Shown here piece after piece: positions 61,149 to 64,000 of a stretch of 64,000 nt of DNA. Position 1 is the stretch's first letter, and every line of letters starts with the position of its first letter. A program made the translations under genes and the position numbers. The DNA comes from Typhlomys cinereus. Its lineage: Eukaryota > Chordata > Mammalia > Rodentia > Platacanthomyidae. Location of the stretch: assembly GCA_023101885.1 (NCBI GenBank), contig JALPQD010000819.1:186001-250000 (forward strand). Reading direction: 5' to 3'. The notes under the pieces are model-generated. The model ran no database searches. It saw only the letters and a list, made by a program, of their open reading frames with translations, and was not told where the DNA came from.

Positions 61149-61170
61149 AGCATCCCCTAGTGGTCATTAT
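61149..61170 (-). promoter_or_regulatory. CTCF-like motif, M7
   Basis: Minus-strand GACCACTAGGGGATGCTG. The core CCACTAGGGG and the terminal GCTG are kept. The remaining difference (GGCGC to GATGC) looks partly like CpG decay. It is the best match of the six. Confidence 0.55.
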
Positions 61171-61199
61171 GGTGTACTGTGTAATTACATTACTCCCTA

Positions 61200-61350
61200 A
61201 TCATTATGCGTCTAGGATAAAGACTGGTTCTGATTGGGTTCATACACTGGGTTGAATGTGTGGGCTGGGTTTACTGGAATACATTACTGAATTCAGAGCA
61301 TGTGAATACCTGTCTGTATTTGCCCCTTCAAAAAGTGCTTTGCAGTTGGC
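61200..61350 (+). promoter_or_regulatory. Promoter-like block A, M7
   Basis: The inverted CCAAT box (61232-61237) and CAGTTG (61343-61348) are kept. The GC box has decayed to GGGCTGGG. Confidence 0.45.
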
Positions 61351-62721
61351 AGCAGAGAACATCAAAAAGTTACAGTCCAGGCGTCTACTGCTAGAAGCAT
61401 TGAGATCAGCACCAAGAGCTGACTGTCAGGATAAAGTCCTGGAGTGAGGGAACAGCTTGGTACTGAGAAGCACTCATAGCTCGCTTGCTTAGGGTGGCAG
61501 ACCTCTACAGTGAGGCCTTGCATGCCGACAGACAAAACAGTGAGTGGGAAAGACCATGGCAGGCTCCTTTCATGCTCACAGGTTGGGCCCTGATAGAATA
61601 GCATAAATTTAGGATACCCTTGAGATTAACAGGATGTACTTAAAATATCAGGAAGACACAAAATGAGGTAGAACACACAGATGAGGACTAGAGAGCAATG
61701 CCTGGATGTGGCCCTGGGTTCAATGCTGCTGCTATTACTCATGCTGAGTGCAGAATTGTCAAGATTCCCCTCTGTCCCTACAGAGAATGGCTGAGCGCTG
61801 TGGGGACCTCATGTCCTGTCCATGCAGAGGATGGCTGGGGAACAAGCAGAGACTGAGCTGACTTTGTGCTTCCTATACATGGCCCTCCCAGCATGAGCCT
61901 ATGACTTCTCATTCTCCAATGTGCAGGAATGTGAAGGCCTTTACAAGGGCTACTGGGCAGGAGGAGTGAAATCAGGTCAATGTCACATAGAGCCATCGCT
62001 TCCTCAATCAATCCCTTCTCTTCATGTATACAGGGTGATAGTGAACCTAGTAGGTCATAGGACAATGCTGACATTACCTCAACCTAGGAATGGACATGTA
62101 GAAGATGCACAAGCACTGAAGGATTGATGCTTAATCTCATCCCATGCTCAGGCTCAGGTTGTGGGGTGCAGCCTGGCCATAAGGAATATAGCACCCCAGG
62201 GTTAAGGAGGATTCACTGGCAGGGCCACCTGAGGTCACAGGACTTTGCACAGATGAGCCATGTGCTGATAGCAATGGTTGTGTTCAGCTGCCCTGGGGTT
62301 GGAACTAGACAGTGCTGGGCATGCAGCACATGAAGCAACAGGACAGACAGATCTCTGAGTTCCTGGTGCAGGTGACATTGAGAGGAAGGAGAGGTAGCAG
62401 AATGCAGACTATCCTGTTCCAGAGCCACCTGCAGAACCGTGAAGCCCAACAAAGTCAAGAGATTCCCTCTCCTGTGTTTTTCCCATGGGCCCTGTGACCT
62501 CTGTGTGCACTGACCTTACCCTGTCCTCACAGTGCTGATGCCTAGCATTCTTCCCTCAGATCTTATTTACTCCCTTGGATCTCCCAGAGATTCCACAGTT
62601 GGACAAGGGTCCCAAAATCCCAGCACTTTATATCAGGCCTGCTGCTGAGGAGGGCACCATTGAACTCTGCTGTGACAGGAGGAACCAGAGGATCTGACTG
62701 GTGAGTAGGTTTTCAGTACTC

Positions 62722-62762
62722 TTTTTTTTTTTATTTCCACTCATACAAACTTAACAGGTAGA
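62722..62762 (-). mobile_element. 41-nt retro-insertion with 12-bp target duplication
   Basis: The phrase TTTTCAGTACTC appears twice, at 62710-62721 and 62763-62774, flanking 41 nt that begins with T11. Read on the minus strand the insert is about 30 nt of unique sequence followed by a poly(A) tail. It is therefore a severely 5'-truncated LINE-mediated insertion of some polyadenylated RNA, or of a LINE 3' end. The source RNA is not recognisable. Other H blocks (M2, M3, M6) lack it. Confidence 0.8.
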
Positions 62763-63793
62763 TTTTCAGTACTCTTGATAGACATTGGGATAGTGGGGTC
62801 CTATGTATGTGACAGATATTTTCTGATCTAGTCCAAGAAGAAGTGACGTGATTATTCACTACCTAACCTCACCCAGTTTTCACAAACAGTTATACAATGA
62901 CATCAGGTCCACAGCTGCGTGAGAAAAGTGAGTCAGGGACATCAATGACCTTAGAAGAAATATTAGCTCAGAATGTGGGGGACAAAGCCTTTAACATCTC
63001 AGAAGTCTTCTACAACCAATATGTTTTCAGAGATCTTGGGTGGTGGGAATCACTCTAGACTTTTCTCTTCAAAAGAAACTCACAGGTAAGAGAATCTCAC
63101 TCCTCCTGATCCCTGTAAGTGTGCTAAGGCCATGCTGGCCTTTTAGACCTAATTAACAGATCATTCCTACACAAGCACTGAGACAAGAGTGCAATTCTAT
63201 TCAACAGTTTCTAATTCTCTCAATTGTTCCCACGAGACCACCTAAAGAACATCATATTATCTGGTTGAATCACAGGAACTGTCTAGTGATGTCCCCAAAG
63301 CTCAATCAGCAGGTGCCTTCTCACACACTCCTCTGGAAATGCTGCAATCACTTTTCCCAGGAATGTACATGCACCTAGGCTTGTGTGCCAGCTTACCCCT
63401 CTACAGGGTTGGGTAACTTTCAGATACTTGCTGGTACCTCCGGGAGTAGAGTTGCATAGTGTGTGGGAATGTTGGCCTAGGAAACCTCATTGTCCACTGA
63501 CAAGAAAGCTCCTACCTTCAAGAATGGCCCTCCTTGGGTGGAAGCTTTGCCTTGGCCCCGATATATTCAAGACTGACCTGATCATCTGTTCTTCCACAGA
63601 GGGAATATGAGTTGGATCTCAAGTCTGTGGATTAAGCTGTATGTGGGTGAAAGCCATCCAGTCAATTGTCCATGGTGCCTCACTGCCCAAACCATCCTAT
63701 TACATCTGCTCCCAAGCACCATCGTTCCTGAGTAAGAGACATATCAAAAGAAACTAAGTCACTACTAAAACCAGAGGTTTATCATTCCCTTAC

Positions 63794-63812
63794 CTTGCTG
63801 GGAAGACAACAT
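63794..63812 (-). other. ATG exon with donor in block G, M7
   Basis: MLSSQQ followed by GTAAGG on the minus strand. H and A follow, but E and C are deleted in this unit. Confidence 0.37.
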
Positions 63813-64000
63813 GTCTACCACACAGATGAGACCCACTGTTTGCCTATGGGATCCATGACTCAGCAGCCAGGCAGGAACTGAGGACCTTTGGATGCTTGGC
63901 TTCCTTGCTGACTGTAGAAAATTAATGATGCTGTTGCTCCCTTCTTCTGTCCACTAACAGCAGGCAATTTGTCCCTATACCATGTGCCCCTCCTTATCAG

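Larger units (their letters stand above)
1..64000. repeat. Tandem array of ~10 kb monomers
   Basis: The whole window is built from one unit repeated head-to-tail. Block B (a phrase beginning GGCTGCTTCCTTCTTGTTCT and variants) recurs near 4310, 13280, 23405, 33680, 42890, 50150 and 59925. Block C (CTTGCATGGCCACAGGAGGC) recurs near 75, 5540, 14450, 24540, 34855 and 43840. Block E (GGAGGACAGTRYAGAYKTCAG) recurs near 6810, 16390, 26450, 38060, 45650 and 52540. Blocks F (AATAAAGAATTCAATG), A (GCTTTGCAGTTGGCAGCAGA), H (GGTCCCCAAATCCCAGC) and G (ACCTTCAAGAATGGCCCTCC) follow in the same order. Full units run about 10-11 kb; short ones are explained by internal deletions. Divergence between neighbours is visible by eye, so the array is not a freshly homogenised satellite. 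Monomer boundaries used here are arbitrary, set at the phrase AATGAATGTGCC after block G. Confidence 0.92.
58736..64000 (+). repeat. Monomer M7, truncated and carrying a solo LTR
   Basis: Block B (59925) ends at 60114, where a solo LTR begins. After the LTR (about 60700) the sequence continues in the middle of block F, so C, E and the start of F are missing. A (61150-61520), H (61910-62830) and G (63290-64000) follow, and the window ends inside G. A 41-nt retro-insertion lies in H (62722-62762). Confidence 0.87.

Noticed and set aside
1..64000. CRISPR array, operon, phage or other prokaryotic system
   Set aside because: Repeat units are about 10 kb and diverged, without short spaced repeats. 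There are no ribosome binding sites or compact genes, and transposons are mammalian.

Overview
This window reads as mammalian, almost certainly rodent, genomic DNA. It has no bacterial or phage gene organisation and no long single-exon gene. It carries four SINE copies with a tRNA-type head and a CA/GT plus A-rich tail, two solo LTRs of class II (ERVK-like) character, and one element resembling the rodent hAT family URR1. The species cannot be fixed from the sequence alone. The SINE consensus (head starting GGCTGGAGAGGTGGCTCAGG) is not the standard mouse B2, so a rodent outside Mus is likely.

The dominant structure is a tandem array. A monomer of roughly 10 kb recurs head-to-tail across all 64 kb: a partial monomer M0 (1-3095), six monomers M1-M6, and a truncated M7 (58736-64000). 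I name the conserved blocks in monomer order B, C, E, F, A, H, G. Neighbouring monomers are clearly diverged. M2/M5 and M3/M6 share long near-identical stretches, so the array looks like a higher-order repeat with a period of three monomers. Later deletions, one inversion plus deletion (M1), gene-conversion-like patches and a few transposon insertions have been laid over it.

No intact protein-coding gene can be supported. The longest open frame (313 codons, 12218-13159) starts inside an antisense SINE. There are nevertheless repeated traces of genes. On the minus strand these are a short ATG exon with an intact donor in block G, a signal-peptide-like ATG exon with an intact donor between E and F, and a hydrophobic open frame in block A. 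On the plus strand block H carries a short semi-conserved frame, and block F carries paired AATAAA signals about 1.1 kb before a promoter-like block A. I read the array as a tandemly amplified, mostly pseudogenised gene family or long non-coding transcription unit whose family I cannot name.

Regulatory-looking sequence is concentrated in block A. It holds a CTCF-like core (CCACTAGG type), an inverted CCAAT box, a GC box in some copies, and a MYB-type CAGTTG. In M1 this block is inverted, which also flips the CTCF-like motif relative to the other copies. The array is poor in interspersed repeats for rodent DNA: seven classifiable insertions in 64 kb and no recognisable L1.
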